From the NCBI GenBank assembly GCA_947588275.1, contig CANPYJ010000018.1, positions 1 through 36,436 of the forward strand: a stretch of DNA of 36,436 bases, read 5' to 3'. Position 1 is the stretch's first letter, and each line of letters opens with the position of its first letter. The translations under genes were made by a program, and so were the position numbers. Positions 34,569-36,436 of this stretch are shown piece by piece. Below the pieces are notes generated by a model. That model was given only the letters and a program-made list of their open reading frames with translations. It did not search any database and was not told the origin of the DNA. Origin of the DNA: an uncultured Alphaproteobacteria bacterium (GTDB lineage Bacteria > Pseudomonadota > Alphaproteobacteria > RF32 > CAG-239).

Positions 34569-35201
34569 TTTATTATCTCCATATGGGTTTTAATATTTAT
34601 AGTCGTAAACAACTAATACAGATTTAACTTAAGCAATAAAAATTTAATTTTCAACAACAAAAAGACTATTCCCTCAAAAAAATATATTTTTTTATAATTT
34701 TTAAGAAAGAAATTGCTCATTTAGAAGTCAAAAATCAAATCTTAAACGTTAGATAACTCCAAATCCCGATTCTTAAATACTACTTTAGTTAAAATTCTTG
34801 TTTCCATTCCGTCGACCAAACCAGCTGCAAAACATTCAAAGATTAATTTCTTTGCTCGCGTTGTCCCGAAATCAATCTTGTTATTGCAAAAATTACCCTT
34901 CCTTTGTCATTGCGAAAAAATCGCAGATTTTCGAAGCAATCCATCCTTATCCAGACAACCCGTTGTTCCGGTTTGTGGCACGTTTCTTTAAGATTGATTG
35001 CTTCGGTCGTTCCACTCCCTCGCAATGACACAGAGTGTGTTTGTCATTGCAAGCTTTTCCCTCTCTCCTTGTCACTGCGAACTTCTCTCCTCTCTCCGTC
35101 ATTGCGAGCGAAGCGAAGCAATCCATCTTTATTTAGTCAGCAACTCAATGTTCGATTTTATTTCACGACTTCCAATGTCCCAACTTTCTGAGATTTTACT
35201 T
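34569..35201. other. Long AT-rich intergenic region with a repeat cluster
   Basis: No protein gene, tRNA or rRNA is recognisable. The pal side is AT-rich and should hold the pal promoter, but none stands out by eye. From 34906 it contains the GTCATTGCGA repeat cluster. The right end adjoins the right arm of the long inverted repeat. Confidence 0.8.
34906..35128. repeat. REP-like GTCATTGCGA repeat cluster, upstream of flagellin
   Basis: Two palindromic full units read from GTCATTGCGA through to GAAGCAATCCAT: 34906-34945 and 35098-35128. One unit is in opposite orientation at 34996-35029. Two short GTCATTGC/GTCACTGCGA half-units start at 35043 and 35071. Starts at 35043, 35071 and 35098 are about 27-28 bases apart and separated by pyrimidine-rich CTCTCTCC sequence, giving a degenerate tandem array. 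Such GTCATTGCGAGC-type repeats occur in several bacterial genomes. Confidence 0.85.
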
Positions 35202-35278
35202 AAAATTAAGCATTTTGTCGATATAGTGTGATGTATGAAATATTTCTTGCAGAAAGGGGTATTTTGTGATAAAATAAA
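35202..35278. repeat. Right arm of the 77-bp inverted repeat
   Basis: Exact reverse complement of bases 1-77. It carries the flagellin promoter and stops, as far as the window can show, 57 bases before the flagellin start codon. It could continue further if the left copy continues beyond the window edge. Confidence 0.95.
35247..35275 (+). promoter_or_regulatory. Flagellin promoter
   Basis: TTGCAG at 35247-35252, a 17-base spacer and TAAAAT at 35270-35275, with TG in the extended -10 position (35267-35268). A GTCGATAT sequence at 35217-35224 with TAAA upstream recalls a sigma28 flagellar promoter, but the spacing of 12 is shorter than the usual 15. Either sigma factor could serve. Confidence 0.55.
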
Positions 35279-35279
35279 T

Positions 35280-35306
35280 CTTGTAGCGCGAGAATTGCGC
35301 CACAAG
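35280..35306 (+). promoter_or_regulatory. Stem-loop at the 5' end of the flagellin leader
   Basis: CTTGT-A-GCGC pairs with GCGC-C-ACAAG around a 7-base loop, so nine pairs with one mismatch. It lies about where transcription should begin, 28 bases ahead of the ATG. Such 5'-end hairpins can stabilise mRNA. Post-transcriptional control of flagellin leaders (for example by FlbT in alphaproteobacteria) is known, but a link here is inference. Confidence 0.5.
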
Positions 35307-35334
35307 CAGTGTCCACAGTATTTGGAGAAAAACC

Positions 35335-36180
35335 ATGTCAGATATTTCCCTTACCGCCTCTATGAGATCGAATCTGCTGTCTTTGCAGAACACACAGAGC
35401 TTGATGGACCGGACGCAAGAGCGTTTGGCCACCGGAAACAAAGTTAACTCAGCCTTGGACAATCCGTCATCGTATTATGCCGCCCGTTCGTTGAACAACC
35501 GTGCGAATGACTTGTCCGCGTTGATGGACAGCATGGGTCAAGCGATACAGACGATAAAAGCGGCCGATGAAGGCATTGAAACGATTACGGCATTTGCCGA
35601 GCAGGCGAAAGCTGTTGCGCAGTCGGCAGCTGATACGACCGACAAAGAAGAGCGCAAAAGCTATGCTGCTCAGTTTCAAACGATTATTGATCAGATTGAA
35701 AGTGTTGCCAAAGATTCCGGCTATAAAGGCGTCAACTTGTTGAACGGCGGCAAACTGACCGTCAAGTTCAATGAAGATGGTACCAATAAATTGGAAATTA
35801 CCGGCAAAAATGCTAAAACGGATTTGGAGCTTGATAAAATAAAAACCGGAGATACTAAATGGAGTGGAACTGAAGGTGGTGGTGATGCGGCTGCTGAGGC
35901 CAAAGCAATTGAAGAATCTATTACAGCCGTTACCACAATGATTAACACTTTGCGCAGTTGGGCAACTGAGCTTGGTAACAACAACTCGATTATTCAGAAC
36001 CGCGAAGACTTCACGGAGAGTATGATTAACGTTCTGACCGAGGGCGCTGACAAGCTGACCTTGGCTGACATGAACGAAGAATCAGCCAACATGCTGGCTT
36101 TGCAGACCAGACAGCAGTTGGCTATTAACTCTTTGTCGCTGGCATCACAAGCCGCGCAGTCGGTGCTGCAATTGTTCTAA
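35335..36180 (+). CDS. Flagellin
   Basis: 281-residue flagellin with the conserved N-terminal D0/D1 helices (SLTASMRSNLLSLQNTQ, then RLATGNKVNSALDNPSSYYAA) and C-terminal D1/D0 helices ending LQLF. The central variable domain is short (about 150-190), as in many alphaproteobacterial flagellins. GGAG lies six bases or so before the ATG. It is followed by a strong terminator and is monocistronic. No other flagellar gene is in the window, and REP-like repeats lie on both sides. Confidence 0.94.
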   Translation: MSDISLTASMRSNLLSLQNTQSLMDRTQERLATGNKVNSALDNPSSYYAARSLNNRANDLSALMDSMGQAIQTIKAADEGIETITAFAEQAKAVAQSAADTTDKEERKSYAAQFQTIIDQIESVAKDSGYKGVNLLNGGKLTVKFNEDGTNKLEITGKNAKTDLELDKIKTGDTKWSGTEGGGDAAAEAKAIEESITAVTTMINTLRSWATELGNNNSIIQNREDFTESMINVLTEGADKLTLADMNEESANMLALQTRQQLAINSLSLASQAAQSVLQLF

Positions 36181-36198
36181 AATTAACAATCCGCCAAA

Positions 36199-36231
36199 AA
36201 CCTCCCTTGCTTCCGTGAGGGAGGTTTTTTT
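36199..36231 (+). terminator. Rho-independent terminator after flagellin
   Basis: AACCTCCCT pairs with AGGGAGGTT around a 10-base loop and is followed by six or more T. It lies about 19 bases after the flagellin stop codon. Confidence 0.9.
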
Positions 36232-36276
36232 GATGAACTTTTCAATACATAATATGCCTGATTTTCGCTTTCGTTT

Positions 36277-36400
36277 GTCATTGCGAGTTTTTCTCCTCTT
36301 CCCGTCATTGCGGAAATTTCCCTCTCTGGTCATTGCGAGCGGAGCATCCCTACCCCTATGTCATTGCGAGAAAATCGTAGATTTTCGAAGCAATCCATCT
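36277..36400. repeat. REP-like GTCATTGCGA repeat cluster, downstream of flagellin
   Basis: GTCATTGCGA-type unit starts lie at 36277, 36304, 36329 and 36360, 25-31 bases apart, separated by pyrimidine-rich spacers. The last is a full palindromic unit that ends GAAGCAATCCATCT and is nearly identical to the unit at 34906-34945. The rest of the right end (36401-36436) shows nothing else recognisable. Confidence 0.85.
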
Positions 36401-36436
36401 TAAAGAATCCTGCCACAAAATCGGAACATCAGAGTA

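Noticed and set aside
34569..34900. tRNA or tmRNA in the long intergenic region.
   Set aside because: No cloverleaf arms, T-loop or CCA end could be recognised by eye in this AT-rich stretch.
34906..36400. The regularly spaced GTCATTGCGA units looked like a CRISPR array.
   Set aside because: Spacers are short, pyrimidine-rich and similar to each other, units differ in length and orientation, and no cas genes are present.
1..36436. The matching ends suggested a circular molecule or terminal redundancy.
   Set aside because: The two copies are inverted relative to each other, and the right copy lies 1.1 kb inside the window, so they cannot be a circular overlap.

Overview
This 36.4 kb window is a compact bacterial chromosome segment that reads as alphaproteobacterial. 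The inference rests on gene content and order: rarA-rluC-(AsmA)-ATP12, an MJ0042 zinc-ribbon/DUF3426 gene divergent from ftsE-ftsX-YdcF-plsC-DUF2125, rluB-rsmD divergent from tadA, and aspS beside rnd. The base composition looks moderate and the genes are tightly packed with many 3' overlaps. A flagellated, host- or gut-associated alphaproteobacterium of a poorly cultured order would fit, but the sequence alone does not fix the lineage. Both window ends lie in or near repeats, so this may be a whole assembly contig.

Layout. 1-80: one arm of a 77-bp perfect inverted repeat whose partner is the flagellin promoter at 35202-35278. 82-5261 (minus): rarA, rluC, AsmA-family protein, a short ATP12-like chaperone and acylphosphatase. 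5320-10720 (minus): the least ordinary block, a TolC-like lipoprotein with a C-terminal SPOR domain, a pentapeptide-repeat/coiled-coil protein and a VirD4/TraG-type ATPase, with no relaxase or other type IV secretion genes in the window. 10831-17867: Gfo/Idh/MocA oxidoreductase, truA, recX, hslO, a lipoprotein, apaG, an AnmK-like kinase, and a secreted cysteine-rich protein behind a near-consensus promoter. 17905-23580: aspS, rnd, a cysteine-free ArsR-type regulator, xseB-ispA and the zinc-ribbon membrane protein. 23691-28974: ftsEX operon with YdcF, plsC and DUF2125 genes, then rsmD/rluB. 29042-33145: tadA, a Zn/Cd-type P1B ATPase with a separately encoded HMA protein behind a palindromic operator, smpB and tilS. 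33146-34568: cpoB/ybgF and pal of the Tol-Pal system. 34569-36436: intergenic DNA with REP-like GTCATTGCGA arrays on both sides of a short flagellin gene.

How the genes fit together. Most are housekeeping: RNA modification (rluC, truA, rsmD, rluB, tadA, tilS), translation and rescue (aspS, smpB), DNA repair (rarA, recX, xseB), isoprenoid synthesis (ispA), division and envelope (ftsEX, pal, cpoB, AsmA, DUF2125, plsC) and redox or metal stress (hslO, P1B ATPase). The accessory signals worth attention are the TolC-SPOR/pentapeptide/VirD4-like operon, the outward-facing duplicated flagellin promoter in inverted repeats 35 kb apart, and the metal-efflux operon with its operator.

Start sites were chosen from ribosome-binding sites and family lengths. 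Promoter calls are by eye and have not been tested.
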